Of a DNA stretch of 64,000 nt, positions 44,591 through 52,703 are shown piece by piece (the first letter of the stretch is position 1; the number at the start of each line of letters is the position of its first letter). The DNA comes from Pseudomonadota bacterium (lineage in GTDB: Bacteria; Pseudomonadota; Gammaproteobacteria; Steroidobacterales; Steroidobacteraceae): positions 1-64,000 of the forward strand of contig JAEWAF010000129.1 of NCBI GenBank assembly GCA_023391815.1, read 5' to 3'. The notes under the pieces are model-generated. The model was not told the origin of the DNA, did not search any database, and saw only the letters and a list, made by a program, of their open reading frames with translations. The translations under genes were made by a program, and so were the position numbers.

Positions 44591-45202
44591 GTGCAATCAC
44601 AACTGTACAACTTGACCCAAGAGATCCTGCGGACCGATGTCTCAGGAATGCCCCTGGAGTGGATTGACTACCGGGACGCGGTACGGCTGTACCACACGGA
44701 ACAGGTGGCATACACCTGTGGGACGCGGCTGTATCGCCTGCTCGGTGGCACCAACGCCCGCTCCGGATTGCAGACCGTGGTGGAAGTGAATTCGATCATC
44801 GCCACCGTCGGTCACACCCACAATCCCGGCAACCTGCGGCATGACTACACGCCGCCGCTGAACAACCAGACCCTGTTCAAGCGCGACGCGCACTTGTGCA
44901 TGTACTGCGGGCAGCGATTTCCGTCCAGCATGCTGTCCCGGGATCACATCAGGCCGCTCAGTCAGGGCGGCCTGGATTTATGGACCAACGTGGTGACGGC
45001 TTGCCGTCGTTGTAACAATCAGAAGGCGTCGCTCACGCCTGAACAGGCCGGCCTGCAGCTGATCGCCGTGCCGTTCAAGCCGACTTACGCCGAGTACATT
45101 TATTTGAAAGGCCGCCGGGTGCTGGCGGACCAGATGGAATATCTGCTGGCGCATTTCCCGCGCTCGAGTCCGTTGCACGCCCGTCTGAAATTGCAGTGTT
45201 GA
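44591..45202 (+). CDS. HNH endonuclease
   Basis: A 203-residue protein with a C-terminal HNH domain: CMYCGQRF, SRDHIRPLSQGG (the His-containing strand) and NVVTACRRCNNQKAS, giving four zinc-binding Cys in two pairs. The N-terminal part (about 1-95) has no recognised domain. This type of stand-alone HNH protein is common in proteobacterial chromosomes; its role, repair or defence, is unsettled. The start is GTG 44591. It overlaps the exonuclease gene by seven bases, so the two nucleases are co-translated. Confidence 0.87.
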   Translation: MQSQLYNLTQEILRTDVSGMPLEWIDYRDAVRLYHTEQVAYTCGTRLYRLLGGTNARSGLQTVVEVNSIIATVGHTHNPGNLRHDYTPPLNNQTLFKRDAHLCMYCGQRFPSSMLSRDHIRPLSQGGLDLWTNVVTACRRCNNQKASLTPEQAGLQLIAVPFKPTYAEYIYLKGRRVLADQMEYLLAHFPRSSPLHARLKLQC

Positions 45203-46110
45203 ATTCTGAAATCGTCGTCCAGCAGCCGGTGTATCTGATCGATGCATCGGTGTTCGTGTTCCGCGCCTGGCATTCCGTTCCCCTCGAGCTGGTCGATCCC
45301 GACGGCAACGCGGTCAACGCGCTGCATGGCTTCAGCCGTTTTCTGGGCGATCTGATCGAACAGGTGCGTCCCCGGCACATGGCGGTCGCGTTCGACGCCA
45401 GCCTGGTCACCTCGTTTCGCAAGCGGATCTATCCGGCGTACAAGGCCAATCGCGAACCCGCGCCGGAGGATTTGAAGCGCCAGTTCCTGCAATGCCAGCG
45501 CGTGTGCGCCGGGCTGGGCATCGCTTCCTTCGTCAGCGGCGAGTACGAGGCCGACGACATCATCGGCACGCTCGCGACGCGTGCGCGAGCCGAAGGTCGC
45601 AAGGTCGTGATCGTCACCCGAGACAAGGACCTGTCCCAGCTGGTTCGTCCCGGCGACGAGTACTGGGATTACATCGGCGACAAACGTTTCGGCTACGACC
45701 GCATCGCCGATCGGTTCGGCGTCCAGCCCGAGCGCATGGCGTGCTTCCTGGCATTGATGGGAGATGCGGTCGACAACATTCCCGGCGTCCCCGGCGTCGG
45801 CCGGAAGACCGCGTCCACGTTGTTCTATCACTTCGAGTCGCTGACCCACCTGTACGACGACCTGGATCGCGTGCTGAAGATCAAGTTGCGCAATGCCGGC
45901 TTCGTGTGCGGGCAGTTGCGCGACTATCGCGAATCCGCGTTTCTCGCCCGGCAGCTCACTGAAATAGCCTGCGATATGCCGCTGGATGTGGAGCTCGATC
46001 AGCTGCGTCGCCGGCCCCCGGATCTGGGCGAGCTCAACAGGTTCTACGACACCGTCGGCTTCGGTCGACTGCTGCGCAATCAAGCGGAACGCATCGTCGC
46101 GCTCAGTTAG
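45196..46110 (+). CDS. 5'-3' exonuclease / flap endonuclease-like protein
   Basis: A 304-residue protein related to the N-terminal nuclease domain of DNA polymerase I and to Xni (ExoIX). Metal-binding acidic positions are seen in YLIDASVF, AFDAS, GEYEADDIIGTLA and VTRDKDLSQLV, and the helix-hairpin-helix region is MGDAVDNIPGVPGVGRKTAS. No polymerase domain follows. It starts at GTG 45196 inside the end of the HNH gene; joint action on flaps or damaged DNA is a reasonable inference. Confidence 0.88.
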   Translation: MLNSEIVVQQPVYLIDASVFVFRAWHSVPLELVDPDGNAVNALHGFSRFLGDLIEQVRPRHMAVAFDASLVTSFRKRIYPAYKANREPAPEDLKRQFLQCQRVCAGLGIASFVSGEYEADDIIGTLATRARAEGRKVVIVTRDKDLSQLVRPGDEYWDYIGDKRFGYDRIADRFGVQPERMACFLALMGDAVDNIPGVPGVGRKTASTLFYHFESLTHLYDDLDRVLKIKLRNAGFVCGQLRDYRESAFLARQLTEIACDMPLDVELDQLRRRPPDLGELNRFYDTVGFGRLLRNQAERIVALS

Positions 46111-46219
46111 CGCATTTCGCGTGTTCCGTGCGCGTGATTAACGCCGCGAAATCCCACTAGATCACCCGTTCCGGACGACTCTCCGACCGCATCCTGGCTA
46201 CCCCTGCTTGGGAGCTGTC

Positions 46220-46630
46220 ATGCGAGTCATCGTGGTTGTCTTGGTAGCTTTGCTGTTGTCCGAGGTCTCCAGCGCGCGGACCACGGTTTACCGCTGCATC
46301 GGTGAGAACGGGCCGGTTTATTCCGATCAGCCGTGCTCAGGGAACGCCGAGGCTCACGAAGTCGACGACAGTCGCGTCACTGTGTACACGCCGGTGCCGG
46401 CACGCAAAGGCGTGCCGCCGACCGCGTCCAAGCCTGCCCAGCCCAAACGCGCCAAGGCCGCACGACTTCCCGACCCGGCCAAACATGCAGCGACCTGCGC
46501 CAACCTCGCGCAGGCATTGCGCGACGTGCGTACCAAGATGCGTAGCGGTTACGGTGCCAAGGAGGGTGAGCGCCTGAAGGCGCGCCGTCGCCAGCTCGAC
46601 GAGCGTCGTCGCATCGAGAAGTGCGGCTGA
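46220..46630 (+). CDS. DUF4124 domain exported protein
   Basis: A 136-residue protein with a signal peptide (VIVVVLVALLLSEVSSA), a short DUF4124-type domain (TTVYRCIGENGPVYSDQPCS, with two Cys that may form a disulphide), a Pro/Lys-rich linker and a C-terminal basic helical segment with two further Cys. Function is unknown. ATG 46220 has gggag six bases upstream. Confidence 0.82.
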   Translation: MRVIVVVLVALLLSEVSSARTTVYRCIGENGPVYSDQPCSGNAEAHEVDDSRVTVYTPVPARKGVPPTASKPAQPKRAKAARLPDPAKHAATCANLAQALRDVRTKMRSGYGAKEGERLKARRRQLDERRRIEKCG

Positions 46631-46751
46631 AGAAACTTGCGGCGCTTGTGAGGTAGTACCGGCGGCGCATGCTGTGAGCGCATAATGTCGGCGTACGGAG
46701 TCAGCCACACCTCGGCAAGTAATAAGCAAACGGCAAAGTCAGGGGGTCGTC

Positions 46752-47267
46752 ATGGTTGCGTTTACTGCTCACATGGGATTGAAACGGATTGCGGCCGGTC
46801 TGCTCGCGGCTGCCTGGTTGCTGGCCGCACCGCTGGCCGTGCAGGCCCAGGACAAAGCGGTCGACGACCTCCTGAGCCAGGCGCAGAAGGCCCTGCAGAA
46901 AGGTCAGCCACGCGATGCGGAGAACCTGCTGCGTAAGGCGATCGAAGCGGCGCCGACCCGCGCCGAGCTGTACATGCTTCGCTCACGCGCCCGTGACTCT
47001 TCGGGCAAGTACGACGCCGCGCTGGAAGACGCCAACAAATACATCGAGCTGGAGCCGAACGATGCCTTCGGCTATTTGAATCGCTCGCGCATTTACGTGT
47101 CGCTGGAAAAACCGGAGACGGCGTTGGCCGATGCGACCAAGGCCATCGAGCTGGATCCGAAGGAGCCGGACGGTTACTACCGTCGCTCCGACATCTACCG
47201 CGACATGGGTAAGGATGCCGAAGCGAAGGCGGACGAGAAGAAAGCCGAGGAGCTGGAGAAGCGCTGA
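46752..47267 (+). CDS. Periplasmic tetratricopeptide-repeat protein
   Basis: A 171-residue protein with a signal peptide (ending AVQAQDKA, about residue 32) and four TPR units from about residue 35: AQKALQKGQPRDAENLLRKA, RARDSSGKYDAALEDANKYI, SRIYVSLEKPETALADATKA and SDIYRDMGKDAEAKADEKKA. It is probably a protein-interaction scaffold in the periplasm. ATG 46752 follows caggggg. Confidence 0.85.
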   Translation: MVAFTAHMGLKRIAAGLLAAAWLLAAPLAVQAQDKAVDDLLSQAQKALQKGQPRDAENLLRKAIEAAPTRAELYMLRSRARDSSGKYDAALEDANKYIELEPNDAFGYLNRSRIYVSLEKPETALADATKAIELDPKEPDGYYRRSDIYRDMGKDAEAKADEKKAEELEKR

Positions 47268-47327
47268 TCCGACCGGGTCATCGGGCGGCTCATGTCGATC
47301 CCATGGCGCCGCCCGGTGAAGTCAGTG

Positions 47328-49109
47328 CTAGCGTGGCTCGCTGGCCACGCGGAACACCGGATACAGGTTGTAACGCTCGTCCCATGACGAGTGCCGTCGA
47401 TAGAAGAAGTCGAGCCGCGCATTCGGGTCCGCCGCGAACTTCGGATCTTCCAGCCGGCGTTCAAACTCACGGCGCAGCGCCGGGTCCTGCTTGAGCATCT
47501 GTTCGGCCACTTCTTCGGCCACGTACGCTTCCATATATTCCTTGCGCTCGAACGCGGTGGCGAAGTAACCCCAGCTCACCAGCGAATCCGGATCGCGAGG
47601 CTCGAGCAAGGTCATCGCCAGCTCCGACTTCGGTTGCGCGATGGGCACGAACAGCGCGCCCGCGGCCACATCCCGCTTTTCACTAGCCCAGTCGCCTTCG
47701 ACCGCGAAGCTGCTGCGACCCTCGAAAGTCGAGCTATCGGTCGCGACCTTGGTGGCGCGGAATACTTCCACCTCCGAAGCCGTCTGCGCCTGAGCGACCG
47801 TGCGAAACTCGATGCCGTGCAGAGTCAGCTTCTCGGCGACCATGCGCGCATGACTTGGCGGAACCAGATAGCCGGCGCGAGGTGCTTTCACCGTGATCGC
47901 CGGCTGAACTTCATCCCGCAATGGAATGCGCCAGATCTGCGGGCGTTTATCGTTGTATCGAGTCAGTAGCGCACCAGAAACCGCCGACGGCACCCGCTCG
48001 TACTCGTAGCCGCGGAATTCGATCGTCTTGAAGTGTGGCGTGTTGGTGTACGTGAGATTCACCGTCGAGCCACCGATGCCGGCCGACTCGCGATCGGCCG
48101 CTTGTGCCGCCGCCAGCCACTGCTTGCCGTCGCGCGCCGCCATTTCCATCAAGGAAATGATGGTGTGATGAGTGATGCGCACGCGAGTCGGATAGTCCTT
48201 CCACGAATGAGTTTCCACCAGCACGGCCAGCCGATTGCGGCTTGCCCAGTACGCTTGTGAGAAACGCTTCGGGCCCACGGACACGGCGAAACCCGTCGTC
48301 GGATCGTCGTCCTTCAGGAACGATGGATAGAAGTCGACCGGTAACGAGCCCTTCTCGGTCGCGCGTTTCATCAGTTCGTCGCGCATCGCCACGGCGGCTC
48401 GACGAATGGGTTCGCGTCCTGCCAGCGTCGGAGTGACGCTGTAAGAGATATCGTGCTCGAACTTCGCGCCGTCCGTGACGTGCAGGTCGACATAGAGGAT
48501 CGGATCCCACTCGCCCAACAATCGGAGCATCGCTTGCATCTCGGGCGCTTCGGCCTTGACGTAATCGCGATTCAAGTTGAGGTTCTGCGAGGTCACGCGC
48601 CAGCCCATCTCTTCCGGGCCCGCCTGGTTGGGACGATTCCAGCGGCCGAAGCGCTCGTGGCCGTCGACGTTGAATACCGGCACGAACACCAGGGTGGCGG
48701 TCTTCAAAGCATCTTTGGCCAGCGAGCCTTCCAGCATCTGGCGCAAGGCGAGCAAGCCCGCGTCCTTGCCGTCGATCTCGCCGGAGTGGATACCGCCTTG
48801 CATGAGCACGACCGGCCGGCCGGCCCGATGCGCGGCCGTGGCGTCGAGCGTGCCATCGGCGGAGGCAGCCAATGCCAGCATCGGCCGGCCTTCCGGGGTG
48901 CGACCGAATTCGAAACAGCGCACCTGCTGAGGCCACTGTTGTTGAAAGGCCGGACACAGTCGCTCGACCTCTTCGTAGCGGCCGGTGCGCTTGTTGCCGG
49001 ACTGCTCGGCGACGGTGCGCAATGAGCTGTTGCTTGGGGCGGCGACCGCGGCCACCTGGATCAGTGAGCAGATGAGTGCGGCGAGCGCGCTGGATTTATG
49101 ACGAATCAT
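47328..49109 (-). CDS. M14-family zinc carboxypeptidase
   Basis: A 593-residue secreted peptidase with a signal peptide (SSALAALICSLIQVAAVAA). The zinc site is HSGEIDGKDA (HxxE, about residue 105) with the third ligand His in YVDLHVTDGAKFEHD, and a NLNRDY-containing segment lies between. The C-terminal half is longer than the catalytic fold and carries an uncharacterised domain. ATG 49109 is preceded by aggaagtcacta. It is a single-gene unit facing the TPR gene. Confidence 0.88.
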   Translation of the reverse strand: MIRHKSSALAALICSLIQVAAVAAPSNSSLRTVAEQSGNKRTGRYEEVERLCPAFQQQWPQQVRCFEFGRTPEGRPMLALAASADGTLDATAAHRAGRPVVLMQGGIHSGEIDGKDAGLLALRQMLEGSLAKDALKTATLVFVPVFNVDGHERFGRWNRPNQAGPEEMGWRVTSQNLNLNRDYVKAEAPEMQAMLRLLGEWDPILYVDLHVTDGAKFEHDISYSVTPTLAGREPIRRAAVAMRDELMKRATEKGSLPVDFYPSFLKDDDPTTGFAVSVGPKRFSQAYWASRNRLAVLVETHSWKDYPTRVRITHHTIISLMEMAARDGKQWLAAAQAADRESAGIGGSTVNLTYTNTPHFKTIEFRGYEYERVPSAVSGALLTRYNDKRPQIWRIPLRDEVQPAITVKAPRAGYLVPPSHARMVAEKLTLHGIEFRTVAQAQTASEVEVFRATKVATDSSTFEGRSSFAVEGDWASEKRDVAAGALFVPIAQPKSELAMTLLEPRDPDSLVSWGYFATAFERKEYMEAYVAEEVAEQMLKQDPALRREFERRLEDPKFAADPNARLDFFYRRHSSWDERYNLYPVFRVASEPR

Positions 49110-49214
49110 TAGTGACTTCCTGTACGGGCAGGCGCGCAAGATTACTGTATTGCCCGGTCCGAATCTGTCTCGTTTCTGGCGCTACTAGCGCTAAAATCGG
49201 GGGGTCGGCGACTC

Positions 49215-50027
49215 ATGTCGTCTCTTGGCGGCCGTCGACGGGAGCGCGCCTTGAAATTGAGCAGAGCGAACGGTGATGCGGCCACGACGCTGCACGAAAC
49301 GGGTTGTGTGTTGTTACAGCCGGAGGAGCTGGCGGCGGAGTGCCACGTCAGGCTCGAGGATCTGAGCCGACTGGCCCCCAGCTGGAATCAGTTGCCTCGC
49401 GACGCCTATTTGCGCGACGGCGGTCGCTACCGGTCGCGACGTCACAGTTGTTTCATCCAGGAACGTGGCAACGGGCTGCAACTCGTTCCTCACCGCGCGC
49501 ACTGGCAACCCACTGAATACAACGCGCTTCACGGCGGCATGGAACGTTGGTTCGATCCGATGACCAACGAGGTGCTGCAAGCTCCCGTGTGGAATCAGCT
49601 CATCAACGGACTGGCCGAGTTGTTCGCGCGCGCGCGGCCAGTGGAGCGGTGGTACATCGAAGCACATCAGTTCCGCATCGACACCGCCGAAGGCATCGGG
49701 CGGCCGACCCCGGAAGGCGCGCATCGCGACGGTGTCGATTACGTCGCTGTGATTCTGGTGAATCGTTTCAACGTGCGAGGCGGTGAGACGCGAGTGTTCG
49801 AGGCGGAAGGAATTTCCGGCGTGCGCTTCACCATGAGTGCGCCGTGGTCGGCACTCTTGCTGGACGACGCGAAGGTGATTCACGAGACCACGCCCATTCA
49901 GAACGATGGCCCGGGCGGCGTGCGCGACACCTTGGTCATCACGTTCCGCGAGCGCGGCTTCCAGGCGCCGGGAGGCGCAGGACCGGCCCAAGCGGGGAGC
50001 CCTGACAGTACAATGGCGCATCGCTGA
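49215..50027 (+). CDS. 2OG-Fe(II) dioxygenase family protein
   Basis: A 270-residue protein of the PF10014-like 2OG-Fe dioxygenase family. The iron site can be read as HRDGVDYVAV (HxD) with the distal His in DDAKVIHETTPI, and the 2OG-binding Arg lies in RDTLVITFRERG. Related members hydroxylate free amino acids such as isoleucine, but the substrate here is unknown. The N-terminal 15-20 residues are basic and the start at 49215 is uncertain. Confidence 0.82.
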   Translation: MSSLGGRRRERALKLSRANGDAATTLHETGCVLLQPEELAAECHVRLEDLSRLAPSWNQLPRDAYLRDGGRYRSRRHSCFIQERGNGLQLVPHRAHWQPTEYNALHGGMERWFDPMTNEVLQAPVWNQLINGLAELFARARPVERWYIEAHQFRIDTAEGIGRPTPEGAHRDGVDYVAVILVNRFNVRGGETRVFEAEGISGVRFTMSAPWSALLLDDAKVIHETTPIQNDGPGGVRDTLVITFRERGFQAPGGAGPAQAGSPDSTMAHR

Positions 50028-50042
50028 CACAGGTAGCCGCTC

Positions 50043-50876
50043 ATGCCCACGTTCGCCGCCCGATTGCAACAGAAAATCGCCGAACACAGTCCGCTGTGTG
50101 TCGGTATCGATCCGTCCGCGGCGCTGCTGAAGTCCTGCGATTTGCCCAACACCCCTGAAGGCGCGTTCGAGTTTGGCAAGCGCGTGCTGGAGGCGGCAGA
50201 CTTTCGGATCTCGCTGCTCAAGCCGCAGTCCGCCTTCTTCGAGCGCTTCGGCAGCGCGGGTTTGAAGGCGGTCGAGGAGTTGACGACCCTGGCGCGTAGT
50301 CGCGAAGTGCTGGTGCTGCTCGATGGCAAGCGCGGGGACATCGATACCACCGGCGCCGCTTACGCCGAAGGATATTTCTCATCGACGACCACTCTGCGCG
50401 TCGATGCTGTCACGACGCATGTTTATCTCGGCCTGGCCGCGCTCGATCCATTTCTCGATATCGCCGCTCGCGCCGAGGGCGGCGTGTTCGTGGTCGTGCG
50501 CTCGTCCAATCCGGAAGGGCGCGAGTTGCAAACAGCCCGCCTCGCGAATGGCGAAACCGTCGCTCAGAACTTGTGCCGCGAAATCACGCTGCGCAATCGG
50601 AAGCAAGGCGAGGGGCTGCAATACATTGGCGCGGTCGTCGGAGCCACTTGTGACGATGCCGCCGAGACCGTGGGCGCTTTGCCGCAGTCCTTCATCCTCG
50701 CGCCTGGCGTCGGCGCGCAAGGCGCAACCATTCAGGATGTGCTGAAACGGATGCCCTCGGCGCGCGGACGCGTGTTGCCGAATGTTTCCAGAGCGATCCT
50801 GGCAAACGGCGGCTCGGTTTCCGACATTCGCACCACCATTCGCGGCTTGCAGGATCAGGCACGCGAGCTGCTCTAG
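50043..50876 (+). CDS. pyrF: Orotidine 5'-phosphate decarboxylase, type 2
   Basis: Decarboxylates OMP to UMP, the last step of pyrimidine synthesis. The 277-residue product belongs to the longer type 2 group: PLCVGIDPSAALL at the N-terminus, the catalytic LLDGKRGDIDTTGAAYAEG (Asp-Lys-Asp), FVVVRSSNPEGRELQ, and the phosphate loop LAPGVGAQGATIQDV. ATG 50043 starts 15 bases after the dioxygenase stop. Confidence 0.95.
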   Translation: MPTFAARLQQKIAEHSPLCVGIDPSAALLKSCDLPNTPEGAFEFGKRVLEAADFRISLLKPQSAFFERFGSAGLKAVEELTTLARSREVLVLLDGKRGDIDTTGAAYAEGYFSSTTTLRVDAVTTHVYLGLAALDPFLDIAARAEGGVFVVVRSSNPEGRELQTARLANGETVAQNLCREITLRNRKQGEGLQYIGAVVGATCDDAAETVGALPQSFILAPGVGAQGATIQDVLKRMPSARGRVLPNVSRAILANGGSVSDIRTTIRGLQDQARELL

Positions 50877-50885
50877 GCCAGGGTC

Positions 50886-51758
50886 ATGTCGCTTGCCACC
50901 GTACTGAGTCGCGCGTTAGGGACGGAGGTTGCGGCAGGCTCGGAACGAAGCGTCGGCGGCGGCTCCATCAATTCCTGCGCTCGCTTCGAAAGCGATCGCG
51001 GTCCGCTGTTCGTGAAGTATGGCGAGCTGTCGAGCCTGGAAATGTTTCAGGCCGAAGCGGACGGGCTGACGGAGTTGGCCAACGCGCGCGCCATTCGCGT
51101 CCCCAAAGTACTGGGAGTCGCTGAGCTCGATGGCATCGCGTTTCTCGCGCTCGAGTGGATCGATCTGCGCGCCGGCACTTCCGGCAGCGAGAAGAAGTTG
51201 GGTGAGTTGCTTGCGGCCCAACATCGTGTCACCCGCGACATGTTCGGCTGGCGTCGTGACAACACCATCGGCTCGACGCCTCAGTCCAATCGCGAGTATG
51301 CCGATTGGGTCCAGTTTCTGCGCGAGCAGCGTCTGCGACCGCAGCTGATGCTGGCGGAGAGCAACGGCGCCAGCAAGGAGCTCATCGATAACGGCGCGCG
51401 ACTCTGCGAAGGTCTGGCGCACTTCTTCACCGATCATCGACCGTCACCTTCCTTGCTTCACGGCGATCTGTGGGGCGGCAACTGGGGCAGTGACCCGAGC
51501 GGTCAGCCCGTGCTGTTCGATCCGTCGGTGTACTACGGCGATCGCGAGGCCGATCTGGCCATGACGCGTTTATTCGGCGGCTTCGGCTCGTCCTTCTACT
51601 CGGCGTATCAGAGCGCCTGGCCATTGGATGCAGGCGCGACGTCGCGGGTCGCGCTCTACAACCTGTATCACGTGCTGAATCATTTCAATTTGTTCGGCGG
51701 CGGTTATCTGCGGCAGGCGTTGGGAATGATCCAGCGCCTGCTCGCCGAGCTGAGATAG
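50886..51758 (+). CDS. Fructosamine kinase-family protein
   Basis: A 290-residue kinase-like protein: SVGGGSINSC (glycine-rich loop), FVKYGELSSLEMFQAEADGL (Lys and Glu of the ATP site), and LLHGDLWGGNWGSDPSGQPV followed by LFDPSVYYGDREADLAM, which give the aminoglycoside-phosphotransferase-type catalytic Asp and metal Asp. Bacterial members phosphorylate fructosamines and ribulosamines to reverse protein glycation. It follows pyrF after nine bases. Confidence 0.9.
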   Translation: MSLATVLSRALGTEVAAGSERSVGGGSINSCARFESDRGPLFVKYGELSSLEMFQAEADGLTELANARAIRVPKVLGVAELDGIAFLALEWIDLRAGTSGSEKKLGELLAAQHRVTRDMFGWRRDNTIGSTPQSNREYADWVQFLREQRLRPQLMLAESNGASKELIDNGARLCEGLAHFFTDHRPSPSLLHGDLWGGNWGSDPSGQPVLFDPSVYYGDREADLAMTRLFGGFGSSFYSAYQSAWPLDAGATSRVALYNLYHVLNHFNLFGGGYLRQALGMIQRLLAELR

Positions 51759-51772
51759 ATCGATTCCCTCGC

Positions 51773-52606
51773 TCAGCGCTTCGCCGGAATCCGCACCGAG
51801 CCGCCGACCCGCTCGTGCAGAATGTTGCCGCTGCCTTTGGCGCGCACGCTAAAATTACCCCCGACTTCGCTCACATTGACGTTGCCGGAGCTGTCGTTGT
51901 CGATCGTGACGTTCTTTTTCACGTCGCGGATGGTGATGTCGCCGGAGCTGTCGTCGACGATCTCGGCGCTGCCGGTGACTTTGGCGATGGCGATATCGCC
52001 GGAGCTGTCGGAGCGGACGATCACGTCGCCGCGCACGTCTTCGATGTCGATGTTCCCGGAGCTGTCTTCCACTTCGAGGTTGCCGACCACGCTGATCACT
52101 CGAATCTCGCCGGAGCTGTCGTTGATCGACAGGTTGCCATTGACGTTCTTCAGCAGCTGATCGCCCGAGCTGTCGTCGACCTTGGCGGGCCCGACATCGC
52201 TCAACTCCAGATCGCCGCTCGAATCGGTCACGTCGAGCTCGGCGTCGCGCGGTACGGTGATGTCCAGATCCAGCGAGGTATAGCGACCGAAGCTGAACAT
52301 GTCGCCCATGCCTTCGGCCATCACCACTGTCAAATAAACGGTGTCGTTCTCACGACGGCTTTCCAGCGCGATCTTGCCCAGCAGGCTTTCGGACGAGGCG
52401 CACGCGCGGCCGCTCGCCTTGAGACCGCTGGTGGCGTCACCGTGGATCTTCAGATCGCCGGCGCCGGCGGACACCACGACTTTCTTGACCGGGCCGTTGA
52501 AATTGGCGGCGCGCTCCGAGCTGAATTTGCAATTTTCTGCCCCAGCCGCGGCGGCGGCGCCGCTGAGCAAAGCGATGGTGAACAGCTGGGCGGCAAACTT
52601 GTTCAT
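51773..52606 (-). CDS. Exported tandem-repeat protein, DUF4097-like
   Basis: A 277-residue protein with a signal peptide (NKFAAQLFTIALLSGAAAAA) and a beta-rich body. The last 150 residues are a run of 17-19-residue repeats each starting DSSG (seven exact copies, then a KGSG variant), a pattern that would fold as a right-handed beta-helix or ladder (inference). It resembles DUF4097-type putative adhesins; function unknown. ATG 52606 follows aggaagtcaatc, the same leader words as the M14 peptidase gene. Confidence 0.85.
   Translation of the reverse strand: MNKFAAQLFTIALLSGAAAAAGAENCKFSSERAANFNGPVKKVVVSAGAGDLKIHGDATSGLKASGRACASSESLLGKIALESRRENDTVYLTVVMAEGMGDMFSFGRYTSLDLDITVPRDAELDVTDSSGDLELSDVGPAKVDDSSGDQLLKNVNGNLSINDSSGEIRVISVVGNLEVEDSSGNIDIEDVRGDVIVRSDSSGDIAIAKVTGSAEIVDDSSGDITIRDVKKNVTIDNDSSGNVNVSEVGGNFSVRAKGSGNILHERVGGSVRIPAKR
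51776..52225 (-). repeat. Tandem DSSG-repeat coding region
   Basis: Eight repeat units of 51-57 bases are visible on the plus strand as recurring ggagctgtcg / cgagctgtcg words. Unit lengths in residues from the first are 17, 18, 18, 19, 19, 19, 19 and a final 21-residue tail unit. They encode the C-terminal half of the exported protein. Confidence 0.9.
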
Positions 52607-52703
52607 GATTGACTTCCTGTGCGATGAGTAAATCTGAATGCCCACGCGCGCGCACAGGGGCTCGTCCCTGGGCCCGCAAAGGGGAAGCAAAGATAGGAGT
52701 TGA

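Noticed and set aside
44591..45202. HNH gene as a homing endonuclease or intron remnant
   Set aside because: It is a complete free-standing gene overlapping a normal neighbour, with no split gene or intron structure around it.
51776..52225. Regularly spaced repeats resembling a CRISPR array
   Set aside because: The repeats are in frame, encode DSSG units and have no unique 30-base spacers, so they are protein repeats.
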